Translations under genes and position numbers: made by a program
Part shown: positions 1 through 13,109 of the stretch, in pieces
Position numbering within the stretch: position 1 is the stretch's first letter
Layout of the letters: every line of letters starts with the position of its first letter
Notes under the pieces: model-generated
What the model saw: the letters and a program-made list of their open reading frames with translations, nothing else
Database searches by the model: none
What the model was told of the DNA's origin: nothing
Assembly (NCBI GenBank): GCA_022702545.1
Contig: JAHRBC010000006.1
Location: 1,612,001 to 1,676,000, forward strand
Length of the DNA: 64,000 nucleotides
Source of the DNA: Phycomyces nitens
Lineage: Eukaryota; Mucoromycota; Mucoromycetes; Mucorales; Phycomycetaceae
Reading direction: 5' to 3'

Positions 1-41
1 AAGAGGGGAAAAGGGGAAGGAGACACTGTATCTCTCTCTCG

Positions 42-43
<2 letters not shown>

Positions 44-76
<33 letters not shown>
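44..76. repeat. (TA)n microsatellite
   Basis: A simple AT dinucleotide run lies next to a CT-rich stretch at the left edge, beyond the 3' end of the GH15 gene. Nothing else is recognisable in bases 1-219. Confidence 0.9.
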
Positions 77-77
<1 letters not shown>

Positions 78-219
78 GTCGACACACTAAAGCTAGTAAG
101 ACACAATTGTCAATGGACCCGACTTATTCCAAGCCAGCATACCCCAGCTCTATCAACATATCTTTATTTCACAGCCGTATCTGCATAGTTACAACACTAG
201 AGATAAATACAGATAATGT

Positions 220-2874
220 CTAGGAACCTGAAAGAACGCGATCAAGATTGTAGGCAGCTACAGCGGGTAAATTGCAAGATAATCAATATCCAGAAAATAA
301 ATGCCCCTAATAGATAATCAAAAAAGATGTATAAACTCACCACTGACGAACGATATGTGAGTAAATGCCTGAGGGAAATTGCCTAGGAGCTCTCCTGACC
401 GAGCAACTTCTTCCGAGAACAGACCGACATGGTTGGAATAGGATAGCATCTTCTCAAACATGGCCACCGCTCGTTTGAGCTTCTTCTTGTCGTACTTGCC
501 AGCCCGCGTCAAGGCCTCGACTAGCCAAAAGGTGCACATTGAAAATGCACCCTCTAAACCGCCAACACCATCGTCTGTTGTCAAGAAGTTGTACCTAAAC
601 ACAAGGTCATTTGCAACCAAACCACCTTTTTTTTTACAAAAAGATGTTTAGTAAAGTGTCATCTTTTTTTATATGTATTTTAATCGATTACCTTTTTCGG
701 GTGGAAGTAGCATCTTGTCAATTGTGGACAAGAGTCGAGGGTCAGTAGGAGACATAAAGAATACAAGAGGCATTATCAATGTGCTGGCATCCAAAGCTTC
801 GGGGAACTCGATACTTTGGCTAAACATTTTGAGTTCTTTGTTATAGCATTTAGTCTGAACCAATTCGTAGATCTCGTCCCGTATCTTCATCCATCGGTCT
901 CTGTCTTGGCACGGGAAGACGCGCTTTTCGGCAAGTCTTAGTCCTATAGTAAATAACGATTAAGATGCCTGGGTTACTAGTTTGCCACCACATACCTCGA
1001 TCAATGGCCACCCAGCACATAACAAGAGAGTATGTAAAGTGCTGCTTCTTCCCACGCACTTCCCATATAGACATGTCTGGCTCATAGTAATTGTCGCATA
1101 CATAGTTTACCAGCTTTCTTACAGAGCACCACATATCATAGGATACCGGTGATCCATACTTGTTGTAGAGGTATATGCAGTCCATAAGTTCGCCATATAT
1201 ATCCATCTGAAGATGGTCGTATGCACCATTGCCGACTCTCACAGGTCGAGATCCACGGTAGCCATCAAGGTGGTCCAGCTCATACTCTTCTAGCTTCTTT
1301 GCACCATCGATACTATACATTATATTCAACGACCCGTCCTCATTCTATACGAATTAGCCAAGCGGACGTATTTAAATAAAATAGCCTACCAAGTCATTGC
1401 ATCGATCTTCAATAAAGTGCATATATCTTTCGGCTTCCTTTGTGAACCCAAGTCTCAAAAAGGCGTATATAGTAAAAGAAGCATCACGGATCCACACATA
1501 GCGATAGTCCCAGTTGCGCGGACCACCAATAGCTAAATGAAACAATATATTTAGACTGTCAGTGCATTTTTTCTGCAGGATGTTTGAATATGGACCCCCT
1601 TTCTATTTCCCATTTATTTTTTATTTTATTTTATTTATTATTATTATTGTAATATCAATTACCTTCAGGGATCCCGAATGTAGCTGCTGCAACGACCGCG
1701 CCCGTCTTTACAAGATGTCAGTCAGAGATTGCTAGTCATTGTCCATACTTACGGGTTCATATGTCAAGAGCTTCAAGGTCAATGCACTACGGAGCATTGG
1801 TTCGCGCCATCTTCCTTTGTAGGTCGAACTCTCGATCCATGTCTGCCAGTAGGTCGCGGTCTGTCTAAACAAGGCTTCCATCAAACTGGCTGTCAAGGGA
1901 GGGTTGATGGCAAAACAATGGTCTCTCTCGATAATACTCGCGTTTGGCGAGGGCTGTTCAGGGACTTGACGGAAAATGAAGCTAACCCGCTGCGACTCCT
2001 GGAGAGAAAACCTAGAACGGACGCCAGGCCCCTTTAGTCCAGCACGCTTTGTGTTTGTGTCGATACTGATGTCGATATTTGGACACTCTAGATCCCCACA
2101 TTTCACAATATATCGCAAATCCATGGTCAGGGTCTTTGAATTAAATACTACTTTCTTTGGCCCAGAGTAGTATGGTATGCTTTCCTCGGGATAGACCTGC
2201 ATACAATTTAGGTGAAACTTTTCGCATTGTCCATACTTTTGATCGACTATTTCGGTAGTGTGGGGGTCAAGAGCATAATTAAAGGCCGGGAAGCACTCCA
2301 TGTCAAACTCTACAGTGCCCCGAATCACCTCCACAGTCCTTACAATCCAAGGCAAGAGTGGCTTTGTCGACAGCCGCTGGTTCTGAGCCGGTATGTGCAT
2401 ATAGTCTGTAATCTGGGACACTCCGTCGTCTGACATGAAGCGTGTGGCCAGAATGTTGCTGCTGGGCAGGTATTGCTGTCTGTTGCTCTCAAATTTGGTT
2501 GGAGTGATGGAAAAGTGGCCACCCTTTTCCTTGTCAAGAAGACGGCAAAACACAGAGGGACTGTCGAATTGGGGGTAGCAGAAAAAGTCAATTGAGCCGT
2601 CAGTGCTGCAGAGCGCGACTGTGCGCAGGTTTCCAATGATTGCATAATCTTCAATAGGAAGATAATCTCTTGATCGAGTACTGCAGTGTGGGTTATCGGG
2701 CTGACAGAGTTTCTGGTCGATGCTCTGTCTACGGGTGTCGGCTATATAGTGCATTCCGTCTGGCAAGTCTTCTGCCTGTTCTTCCTGGGCTTTGATTTCA
2801 GACTCTAGCTGGAATCCATAGGACCGATCTTCGGCTGGATCTTTTTGTTCTTTATAGGCATTGGGTTCAGGCAT
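220..2874 (-). CDS. Glycoside hydrolase family 15 protein (glucoamylase/trehalase-like)
   Basis: Seven exons: 2874-1753, 1705-1663, 1532-1390, 1344-996, 943-692, 625-341, 257-220; 743 aa, in frame throughout. The start is the first ATG, followed by an acidic lead. The N-terminal part has the trehalase-like domain signature ([20 protein letters not shown], then [12 protein letters not shown]). The catalytic (alpha/alpha)6 part begins at [10 protein letters not shown], with [19 protein letters not shown]. The general-acid glutamate is expected in SIWEVRG, and the catalytic-base glutamate in GLFSEEVA, just before GNFPQAFTH. No signal peptide is seen, so it is probably intracellular. The family (GH15 of the kind common in bacteria) inverts alpha-glucosidic bonds; some members are trehalases and others glucoamylases, and sequence alone does not choose. 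The last exon is only 38 nt and supplies AAYNLDRVL, typical of the family's end. Confidence 0.93.
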
Positions 2875-3226
2875 TTTTTAAAAGTTATAGAAAAAGAAGT
2901 AAAGACAATATTGATCTTTTTATATAATATATATAATATATAATTACTTGCTAGTGGTGGAGTGCTAAAGGATTTGATAAATTCTGACATATGAATGCCA
3001 TCATCACAAAAAATATATGTGTCAACGCATACTCGGGCTATTAATAATCATATTAATTGGACGCACTAATAAAATTGGGCAGATTTCACCCCCACGAAAC
3101 CAGATAAAATAAAATAGCTTATATATCTGTCAAATATCCCGAGGCAATTTATGATCCCTTGAGAATTACTTTATTTATTTTAAAAAATAATTGCCCACAA
3201 GCACTCTTATGGATTTTTGGGGGACA

Positions 3227-5030
3227 CTATGCAGCACTATAGGGACAAGGCAAGATCTTTCCCTGACAATCACCAAACCCAATTCTATAACCAGAAGCAC
3301 TGTCACAATATCCTACTAGATTGACTTCATCTCCGTCCTGGAGGAACAGACGCTCGACTCCATCTTCAAATTTAATCTTATTGGCACCACTCCAGGTAAT
3401 CTCCAGTAGAGATCCATAAGACCCGGGTTCCTGAACAATGGCCGTCAATCTCCCTTGTTAATCTAACCAATACAACTACTCAAATACTTACTGGTCCAGA
3501 GAGAGTGCCGGTTGCACACATGTCTCCTGGCTCCATGTTGCAGCCACCCACTGTGTGGTGGGCCAATTGCTGGGTGATGGACCAGTACATGTACTTCATG
3601 TTGGATTTAGAAACAGTCTGGTACTTTGCAGACTCGGCGGCTAATAGAATCCCAGTATAAGCATTTTGATATTCCAGAACCCGGGTGGTGTCTTACGCTT
3701 AATGTGAACTTCTAATTTGACATCATATGCACAAGGCACGGTTTCCTTTAGGTAAGCCAAGGGTTCAGGAGTCTGGACTGGACCCTGGACGACAAACTCC
3801 TCGAGTGCGTCCAAAGTGACAATCCAAGGCGAAATTGTGGTTCCAAAGTTCTTTCCAAGAAAAGGACCTTTTTTTTGTATATATCAGTAAAAACTCATTT
3901 TTCTTCTTTGGTGCCAATTGCCTTACCCAAAGGTACATATTCCCATGCCTGGATATCGCGTGCTATTATTATTCAATATGCTTAGCAAGAATATTTCCAA
4001 AAAAATAAGCTGCACTCACCACTCCAATCGTTGACCAGAACCATGCCAAAGATGTGCTCTTTGGCATTATTGATATCGATACGTGTTCCAGGCTTATTTC
4101 CGGTTCCAACAAACCATCCCTACCACAAAACCATTGACATCTAACAACCAACAACTGAATCTTGACTTTTTGGACTTACGACTTCCAATTCAATGTCAAG
4201 TCTGGCAGAAGGTGAAAAGCTAGGTACCGGCTTGTCCTTTGACAGCAGACGCTGGCCGGCTGGACGATGGATATCTGTACCAGATACGACGATTGAAGAA
4301 GAGCGTCCATGGTAGCCAACCGGAAGATGGAGCCTGGGTTTGGTTGGTCATCAGTACCAACACTCTTGTAATTTTTGTTTTTTCCCATACTCACCAATTG
4401 GGCTGAAGAGCGTTATCTTTTCCTCTAAACATGATTCCTACATTGGTGGCATGTTCGCGGGAAGAGTAAAAGTCGGTATAGTCCCTACAGAAATGTTAGC
4501 AAGAAACAGTCTTTTTTTTTTGTGGGGGGAGGGGAGGGGAGGGGGATCTATGGCTTACCCAATCTTTGCAGGCAAATGCATACGCGCCTTTGATTGAAGC
4601 ACAAAAAGAGTATTAATCTTGTCACTTTGCTTAAGTGGGCTGGTTTCTGCCAATAAATCCTGGATGGTTGAACGTGTGGCTCTCCAGACAGGACGACCCA
4701 AGGACATGAATGTGTTTAGGGTTGACTGGATGATTGATCAATAAATGTTTTTAAGGATGATTGATCACATACCTGTCCAAATACGCTCTTTGGATCCTTG
4801 AGACCCTTGACGCCATCCAATAGACCAGCAGAGGCAACTTCATAAAGATCAAGGATCTGTTCTCCAATAGCAACACCTACTCTAGGGGACTTGTGGGGAC
4901 GCGCGATAAGCGACTGTTTCGCGTCTCTTGGTGAGCTTACCTTTTCTGGTGTAGAGAATACACCGAATGGGATGTTTTGGATAGGAAAATGAGAATCCTT
5001 TGGGACAGAAACAAAGCTCTTGAGAGACAT
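3227..5030 (-). CDS. FAH: Fumarylacetoacetase
   Basis: Nine exons: 5030-4773, 4725-4559, 4484-4395, 4333-4180, 4119-4020, 3962-3927, 3867-3697, 3640-3492, 3430-3227; 442 aa, close to the usual ~420. Last enzyme of phenylalanine/tyrosine catabolism: it splits fumarylacetoacetate into fumarate and acetoacetate in the cytosol. The N-terminal FAA-hydrolase SH3-like domain is at about 1-115 ([20 protein letters not shown]). The catalytic part contains [33 protein letters not shown] (active-site histidine), [13 protein letters not shown] (metal-binding E-L-E) and [20 protein letters not shown]. The C-terminus has [11 protein letters not shown] start at the ATG encoding MSLKSF; an ATG 36 nt upstream is in frame but lies outside the conserved N-terminus. 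Neighbouring genes are unrelated to tyrosine catabolism, so there is no cluster. Confidence 0.97.
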
Positions 5031-5665
5031 TATTGAATTATAGAGAAAAAAAGAGCACAATGGCAATCAAGACGTGGGAAATTACAGTTAAGGATATGAG
5101 GATATCAGCTGACCGTGGTAAAAAAAAGAAAGAAGAAAAGAAAAACTATTGAATGGGATTATCATTGAGGGCTTGGCAAGATCAAGATAGATTCGAACAA
5201 GTACAAATAATATTCGAAAATTGTATGTTGGTTTGAACATGTACATTCTAAAGCCCATTTCTCTCTCTCTCCAATTGCCTTTTTGCAACCCTCTTGTTCT
5301 ATAGGCCAACTGTATGAACATATATATATATATTGGCTAAATACCCCGACAGCCAAATAAGGACTTTTGCTTTTTAAAAGTCCACCGCATGGTTGTTGTG
5401 TGGATGGTTTACTCCTTCCTTGGCCAACTCCAATGAGTCCACGAGGTGATCTATCTTTTTATTTTTATTATTATTATTTTAATTTAGAGATCTCTAGTCA
5501 ACCTCTTTTTTTAAATTTCTATTATAAAAAATAATCGTTTGGTCATTTCAATGATTGCGATGAATAGAATCTGCATCAGCAAGAAAGCGAAGAGGACGCC
5601 CTCCACGACGACGACAGCCTGAAAAGGGAAACGAGAGCGATGATTTAGATAAACCAAACACCAAC

Positions 5666-8493
5666 ATGTCAGAGACAGACACAGACGAAGAGCAGATGAG
5701 ATTACGAAAACGCGGAAGACCCAGGACTCGCGGAAGAGCAAGCGAGGAGATGAAGCAGGCAAAAGAAGACACGCCCGAGGTGTCAGAAGTGGAAGTGGGT
5801 GAGGCAGGTGAAAGTGAACATGACGATGCAGGCGAGAAAAAGGTCGATAAGAATGGAGTGCTGCTTCAAGGTATGGGTGATATGGATCACTCTGGGTAGA
5901 AAAGACCATTAAGACCATTTGGGGGGATAATAATATCTAGGGCGCAAGTATCGTGTTTCTACATTTACCTTGCCGCTGCGTGGTGATCGTCTGTTTATGC
6001 TGGCCATGGATCCGGCAAAGGTACTTGGTTATCGCGACAGCTATCTCTTTTTCCACAGAAACCCACAGCTGGAACGAGTACGGATCAGTGAAGAAGAGAA
6101 AAAGTATCTGGTTAAAGAGCGTCTGTTGGTGACGTGGTTCAGGAACCGCGATGTAGCAGTGGTAACAGCTCGATCGGTCTTCAAGTGCTTTGGATCACGA
6201 ATTGTAAAGAATGGAAAGAGATACAAGGACGATTACTTTGAGTCCAAGGCGAGGGAGGAAGGGAACCAAGAGATGGATGTGGATACTGAAGAGGAGGATT
6301 CGGACAAGGAAATCGGCCGTCGGTCTCTTTTGTCCAAGCAGTCTCTTGCAGTAGAGAGCTACAAGACTGCCCAGCCAGTTAACAGTGCAACTTGGATGCA
6401 CCACGCTGCCCTGGCCGTCCGAGGGTTCAATGCCCAGCTGTATGAAAGACGTGTAGAGAAACCTGTTTTCTTTGATATCCATACAAACACCCGGCAATTG
6501 CCCTCTGCAACTCAACCAAAGAAATGCATCTTTGAACCTATAGAGGATGATTCCATGCTGGATTCCACTGTAGAATTCAGCTCATCTTCAAATACACCTC
6601 TCCGTGGGTTTGGGCAGCATTTGCTAGAAAAGGATCCTGCGGTGACAGTTGCCCTAGACCATCTGGCACCAGAAGCAAAACAGGAAGTGGAGAAGATTAT
6701 GAAGGAAATGAGATCTGCACTCTGTAGAGAGCCAAATATCATTGACTCGCCTAGTTCCCAGTACCCAATTGCCATCACAGAGGGCCAACATCAAACCGAA
6801 TTCCCAATGTAATTTTTTGACCTTTTCTATATTGCTCTGTCTAATCGAGTCCCTTTATCTAGTGATTTTCTGCGGTTTGGTCAGAGCAAGCCTAGAGTGA
6901 TATCTCCTTCGACCATGATTGCTGCAGCCCATGCTGCTGGAACCCAACAATACTATCTCAACCAAATGTACCAGGCAGTTGGACAAAATATGTCAGGCTA
7001 TCATGATCACCCAAGCCATTCTGTTGGGATGCAACCTCCAGTAATCCGACAGCAACAGCAGTTTATTCAGCCTTCATTTTCCCCTTCTTCGCAAGTGCAT
7101 TCACCTATGCCCCCAGTATCTTACTCTCCTTCATCTACCCCCATTCCATTTGTAAGCGCTTAATGTCCATTCAATTGTATAGGTCTAATGTTCCTTTTTC
7201 TCTTTTACATAAAAGCGTCCTATGCATTCTGCAGAAGAATCTCCTATCTGTAGAGCAACTACTCCAAAAGGAATTTGTCATCAACCTGTATCTCATCATG
7301 GAAAAAGATGCTATCATCATTCTCTTACTTCTAAAGTCTTGTCTGCCAAACCACCCAGTGTAAGCTACAGTGCACTTATTGTATAGCCAACATATAATAT
7401 CTGTTTTGACAAGTGCATCTTTGGCTAGGTTGCTCCAACCATCCAGACTGCTCCAATCTGTTCAGACTGCCATTCTGTAGAAGCATCTGAAGACCTGTTG
7501 GCCAAACAGGAGATGCCAGTAAGCGACAAGTTTACGCTGGTAAAATGTGCAAAATGCGTTCAGAGATACCATCCTGTCTGTGTTCACCTCACCACCTCCC
7601 GACAAGTTGCGGCCGTAGAGTCTTATCCATGGTCATGCCCAGATTGTAAGGTCTGCTGTGTGTGCAAGAGTGCTGGAGACGAATCGACGCTGATGATCTG
7701 CGATGGCTGTGATAGAGGATGGCATACTGGATGGTAAGATATTATTAGAGGTAGTGTTGGATTTGGATTGGATTGGTTATTTATCTCTTTATGAAATGTT
7801 TAGCTGCGATCCAAAGATAAATCATGTACCAGAAGGTAAACGAAGGCTAGGTCAATGGCCAATCTGACCAAGAATATATATACATATATATATAGGTTCA
7901 TGGCTATGTAAGCTTTGTGCAGACTGCCATAGCTGTGGTGAACAAGGGCAAGATCCTGATCAGACACAGTACAGCTATGCAACAGCCCCACCAAGTGATT
8001 TATATGACAAGGCTGCCTACTTGGCAACGTATTGCACAAAATGCTATGATCATTTTGAACAAAGCAGATTCTGCCCAGTCTGCCTAAAGACTTTTTCAGA
8101 AGGAGATGAGAACGATGAAGAAGACAATGAGATGGTGGCATGCGATTCATGCGATCATTGGGTTCATACAAAATGCGATGAGATACTGACACCTGAAAAG
8201 TACCAGAGTCTTTGCGATGATGAGGAAGCCAAATACACATGTCCTCTCTGTGCTGGAAAGGTCAAGCCAATTGTAAACACAGAGGCTGCTGCAAATGCAC
8301 TCAAGGGTTTATCAGCGCCATGCGGTTCCTGTGTAGGATTGCTTGGTGGAAAGGTAAAAGAAGAGACTTGCAGTTGACGATACTTAAATATTATTGATAG
8401 GTAAAGACGCGAGGTGTTGTTGCTTACAAGGACATCAAGGTTGGAGTACCAGAGATCAAGGGTGCTGGTGTGGCAGAGATGCCATCTTCATAA
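5666..8493 (+). CDS. Rsc7/Swp82-domain protein fused to PHD fingers (chromatin remodelling)
   Basis: Eight exons: 5666-5870, 5941-6808, 6863-7151, 7216-7359, 7429-7733, 7804-7835, 7896-8353, 8401-8493; 797 aa. It has a charged, AT-hook-like N-terminus (KRGRPRTRGR). An Rsc7/Swp82 domain at about 69-210 carries GRKYRVSTFTLPLRGDRLFM, VLGYRDSYLFFHRNP and VVTARSVFKCFGSRIV. A low-complexity linker follows. The C-terminal half has zinc-finger clusters starting near residue 510: CAKCVQRYHPVC, CPDCKVCCVC, CDGCDRGWH, SWLCKLCADC, CTKC/CPVC, MVACDSCDHWVHTKC, YTCPLC. The family is a subunit of RSC/SWI-SNF remodellers; the PHD fingers should read histone tails. Yeast Rsc7 and Swp82 lack PHD fingers, so this architecture is notable. 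The 32-nt exon at 7804 gives a CCDP junction within a finger; its acceptor is the least certain splice site. Confidence 0.9.
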
Positions 8494-8663
8494 ACTATCT
8501 TTCTCTCTCTATATATATATACACAAACACAAACACAAACACACAAACATATATATTCATTTGTGATAAACTGTGAATCAATTCCTAGTATAATACACAT
8601 AATATTTTCTTTCTTTTGAACATAAAGACTGGATCATTTTATAAGGATGAATTGGCTAGAGTT

Positions 8664-9500
8664 CTATGTAGGGGGGCTTTGGATGTCCTTTGAAATAGAA
8701 GAGCGCTGGTTAATGGTAGAAAGATAGGCATTCCATCCCAAGGCAACGAGGTTGGTGACCATTAGACGATGGTTCAATGGGATAAAGTAAAAGTTGAAGA
8801 ATTGGACTGCTGGCCAGAGCTACAGGACATCATCTTAATACGCACCTCTTTGACTGATCTCAATTGGACTTACCTTGTAATTGCTGATCACTGCAGTTGG
8901 ATAGCCTGTTCGCAGCTTATCCTTGATTTCCTCGAAAGACCTTCCCTCGAATAATCCCTGTGCCGAAAAGAATACTTTTTTTTTTTAAAAAAAAAAAAAG
9001 AAATATTAGCAAATATTATAATATATATAGTGTCTTGAAAACCATACCGCCAATAAAAACAGGGGCAAATAAGCACTGGTCAATGGCAACCTTGGTAACA
9101 AGTCCTTTTACACGATAAGCCATACTTGCTAACAAATTCCATAGTTACGACTTACCTCTCAAGGGAGTAGATGCCTTGACATTGAGTTCGACAAAACGAT
9201 ACCAGGTACTCAATATTGGCCCAGCAACCACACCACCAAATACTGTCATTCGTGCTGTTCTAATCATGTCATGTTGCTTGAAACCCTTTTTTTCGACAAT
9301 CTGCTGGGCAATTACATCACCTGTGATTGATCATGTGAGGATTCCGAGCGGAACAGCTATAGTGAATTTTACCTGCCCCAAAAAGTAGTGCTATTGATGA
9401 AAAGATTAGTAATTGGTCATTAGAGATGATCATTACCAGTCGAGATGCTTTGGACTAAAATCGGCCGCTTTGTCAGGACACGGTTATACAATGCAAACAT
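8664..9500 (-). CDS. SYM1: Mpv17/PMP22-family inner-membrane protein (Sym1-like)
   Basis: Six exons: 9500-9437, 9390-9373, 9320-9156, 9104-9048, 8974-8874, 8819-8664; 186 aa, family-typical (~176-200). The second exon is only 18 nt (TALLFGAG). Conserved elements in order: [60 protein letters not shown], and the family signature [20 protein letters not shown] followed by LGWNAYLS. About four membrane segments are expected. Mpv17/Sym1 proteins reside in the mitochondrial inner membrane or peroxisome and are linked to metabolite flux and mtDNA maintenance; the exact role is unsettled. The gene converges with the Rsc7-PHD gene, stop codons 170 bp apart. Confidence 0.93.
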
Positions 9501-10440
9501 GGCTATGGTAATCTTTGGTTAGTGTCTGTTGTTTTTCTTGCTACACACCACAAATACATTGAAAGAAGGTCTATTGAGCTACCTTGTTTTTCAGGCACAG
9601 ACTTTATCTTTCTGCCAAAACAGTCCGCCAAGAGTGATTAGGATACTTATAGGCATGATTAATGTTATTTTGATCTTGTTTTATTGGTTTATCAACGGAT
9701 CATTGAGATGAATAGAGGCTGATGGAAATATATATATATATATTGATCAATTTGGCGCAAGAAGCGTGTCATTTGATGCAGTATAAAGATCAAGGCCACC
9801 TTGAAGATAAATTGGATCCGTATTAAATGGTCTTGAAGAATGCATTAATTTAATGTTTAAATAAAATTAAGCAGATCCATAGTTGCTGAATGAATACAAT
9901 TGGCCGTGTCTTACACGAACCATTTCTGACATAATTCTAGAATCAATGATTATTATTATGCTTATTTGAAAATGATTGGTCTAGTAAGAATCTCTTGCAA
10001 AATATAGCGCTTTTTATATATATCATAAAAAAAGACAGATTCTACAATCAATCAAGAAGATCAGACCCAAAAGATACAAACTCAATATTCTTTATATATA
10101 TATATATATTTCCGTGGAAATTATTATAATAATGATTCTTTCACATCCCATGGTTTATAAAAAAGATATATAAATATTGCATTAAAAGTGCTTTTATGGA
10201 CACAAAATATTTCAAAGTGCAAGACAGGCTTCTCTTTTTGCAAGGTAAATATATCCTTGGGGGTCATTAATGAGCTAGTGCCATTTATAATAAGATGTTT
10301 TTCAATCTTTCTATCTATGCTTCCAATTAATCAGTTTTTCTGTGATATAGAGAGTGTCAATAATGTCGAGTACGGGTTGTAAGCATGCAAATTGATTATA
10401 ATTTATTGATTTATCAAAAAAGTAGTTTTAGTCTTATAAT
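9501..10440. other. Non-coding, A+T-rich intergenic region
   Basis: Between the Sym1-like gene and the decayed transposon I see only A+T-rich DNA with short (TA)n runs (near 9730 and 10095) and no conserved coding. Confidence 0.7.
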
Positions 10441-10452
10441 GATTCAATCCAA

Positions 10453-10481
10453 ACCTCACCTCACCTCACCTCACCTCACCT
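10453..10481. repeat. Pentanucleotide repeat (CTCAC)n
   Basis: Five consecutive copies of CTCAC lie immediately upstream of the Tnp2-like element. This could be a replication-slippage tract or part of the element's subterminal region; no second copy is seen downstream. Confidence 0.85.
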
Positions 10482-10499
10482 ATTTTTTGTAAAGTTATT

Positions 10500-12845
10500 G
10501 TTTGTAGCTCAAGGTGAAGATCACGGTGAGTTAATACTTGGACGATTCTAAAGATGAGGTTGAAGAACTTGAAGGTTAGTACAAAATAACTATATAAATC
10601 ATATCTTAATACGTAACAACCAAATAGAGCAATTTGAAACGTCTATGCCTGCAGACCCTTTTCATGCCTTTGTTGCTGCCTTTGCTGCTTTCTTCATCTC
10701 AAAGTATGTCGTCAATTCGGGTGGTTTGATCTTGATCAAGTTTCTGAGCGAGGTCCTGGCTCACTTTGACCAATCATTCCGTCTCCCATCCAGCTTGAGT
10801 GGCCTCAACTCAATGACTGGCATGACATCGTTATCCAAGGGTATCCAGCGTTTTGTGGCATGCGGCGATTGTCACAAACCATACTTGGAGTCTGAAGGTG
10901 TTCCCCAATGCTGCGATTTCGAGAGGCTCTCTGGAAATACTTGTGGAAGCCAACTCTTCCAGGCTCCTCCACGAAACACGTTTTTGCCCAACAAGGTGTA
11001 TATGTACAGCCCAATCATCAGTGCATTGTCAGTCCTGTTTCGCCGCCCTGGATTTGAGGAATCCATCAACTATTGGAGAGCAAGGCACCAAGTTCCTGGA
11101 ATGATGTTTGATATCTATGATGGTGCCAAGTGGAGTGAGTTGAAAGATGGCAATGATAGGCAATTCGTGGATCATGAGCGATCTCTCATGCTCGCCATGA
11201 ACATCGATTGGTTCCAGCCTTTCGATGGGGTTACATACTCTTGCGGAGTCATCTATCTCTCTGTCAACAATTTGCCAAGGGCCGAACGTTACAAGAAGGA
11301 GAACGTTCTCCTTGTCGGTCTGATGCCTGGACCAAAAGAAGCCAAAACCAGTGAAATCAACCACTACCTCCGTCCCCTTGTCGCCGAACTCAAGTCTTTG
11401 TATGTGGGTGTGGTGATGCCCACGGCGCAGTGTCCTTCTGGTGTCTTGGTTCATGTCGCCCTTCTTCTTGTCGCCTGTGACATCCCTGCCGCCAGGAAAA
11501 CATGTGGATTTACATCCCATGCAAGTACTAATGCATGCCCCAAGTGCAATCGCCAGTTCTCTCGCCTCCCAGGGAATGGTGGTGTTGACTATTCTAGGTT
11601 CGTCTTTTTCGAATGAGTGGCTCGCACCGATCAAGACAATCGCCGTGATAATGTGGCCTGGAAGAACGCGTCCAGTGAGGTAGAAAGAAAGAGGATGGAA
11701 AAGGAGAATGGAGTTCGCTAGTCGGAACTCCACAATCTTGAGTACTTTAATGCAGTGGAATTCACCATCATAGACCCAATGCATAACCTCTTTCTAGGAA
11801 CCGCCAAAAGGATGATAGAGAAGTGGAGATCATCTGGCTTGATCACAGACGCACATCTGGCAGCAATGTAAAAGGATGCTGAGAAAATTGTTCTCCCACT
11901 AGACTATACACCATTAAGAAAGAAGATCGGTAGGGATTTCCCATTCATGAAGGCCGATGAGTGGAAGTCCTGGTGTATTCTCCTGTTCTCCTATGCGGCC
12001 GTTTGCCTGATGCCCATCTTGGAAACTGGATCTCTTTTGTGAATTCATGCCAGTACCTCGTCAAGCCTAGCATTTCTATGGTCGAGCTGGAAGAAGCACA
12101 CAGCTCTCTTGAGGCATTTTGCAGACAATGCCAAGTGTTGTATGGTACGTATCTACTCTCGCCGAATATGCATCTCCATCTGCATCTTCGTGAGACCACC
12201 TTCAACTTTGGCCCGGTGTATGGATATTGGTTGTTTAGTTTTGAGAGATTCAATGGCGTTCTCAAGAATTTCTCGACAAACCAAAGAGATGGCTTCGAGG
12301 CAACCTATATGAAGAGGTACCACGAAGACGCATACAAAGGAGATCTCCTGCGTATGCTTGCACCAGTTCTTGTGCAATCTCGGGCTGATATCCTTGCTGA
12401 GCTCACTGCCGCCACCGTTTCCACCTTGCCATTTGATCTGAATGCATTTCTTGCTGCTGCCGAGACAGACTTTGACATTGTGAAGGGCAACGAGCCATTG
12501 CCGCCATCTGCACTTTCTTTGGCTTTGAAGGAAGAGGTCACAATGAAGGAGAGCGAGTATCAGTACCTCTTGGAGTATTATCGTGAGGTGTACAACAATG
12601 AGCAACTTGCTCATTACCGCCAGGCCGGTCCCTCCCAAACAATAGTCAACAACCGGATTCAAAAGTTCTCTGCAATCGATCTTCTTGGCCAGGTGTACAA
12701 AGGCAGTGATGGGACTATACGACGTGGGTCATTCATCCAGGCGCTGTTCAAGACAAGCGATGATCAATATACCAATGCATACACCGGCCAAATTCAGTAC
12801 CTCTTTGTGAATACTGCCACAAACTCGTTTGCTGGGCATTCTTAA
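10500..12845 (+). pseudogene. Decayed CACTA-like (Tnp2) transposase
   Basis: A first open stretch (10645-11616, 323 aa) holds HERSLMLAMNIDWFQPFDGV, VIYLSVNNLPRAER, ENVLLVGLMPGPKE and CDIPAARKTCGFTSHAS plus CPKCNRQF. These are characteristic of the fungal Tnp2 transposase of CACTA/CMC elements. The frame then shifts near 11610, and further stops (around 11720 and 11870) interrupt IDPMHNLFLGTAKRMIEKW. A second open stretch (11961-12845) carries the DUF4218-like end with FGPVYGYWLFSFERFNGVLKN. A probable upstream exon ends at about 10580. Several independent lesions mean it cannot encode a full transposase. Terminal inverted repeats were not located. Codon usage is richer in G+C than the flanks, as expected for a formerly coding insertion. 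Confidence 0.85.
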
Positions 12846-13109
12846 TATTTTAAAATAAAATAAAAAAAAGGAAAATCTCTTTTGCATTGCCAATTACTTT
12901 TCTTTAATGATACACTCTCCACTTTGTCCAATGTTTCTCCAGTGACTTTACACTTCTGATTAATGAATCTTGGACTCTACGATACCCTTGTCGGATGGAA
13001 ATATATTTAATCATTCCTATGATATCAATGGGTCATACACATCTACAATATTTTTTTTACATGTAGTATCATTGATTATTATTATTATTACTATTATTAA
13101 GTTGTTTAT

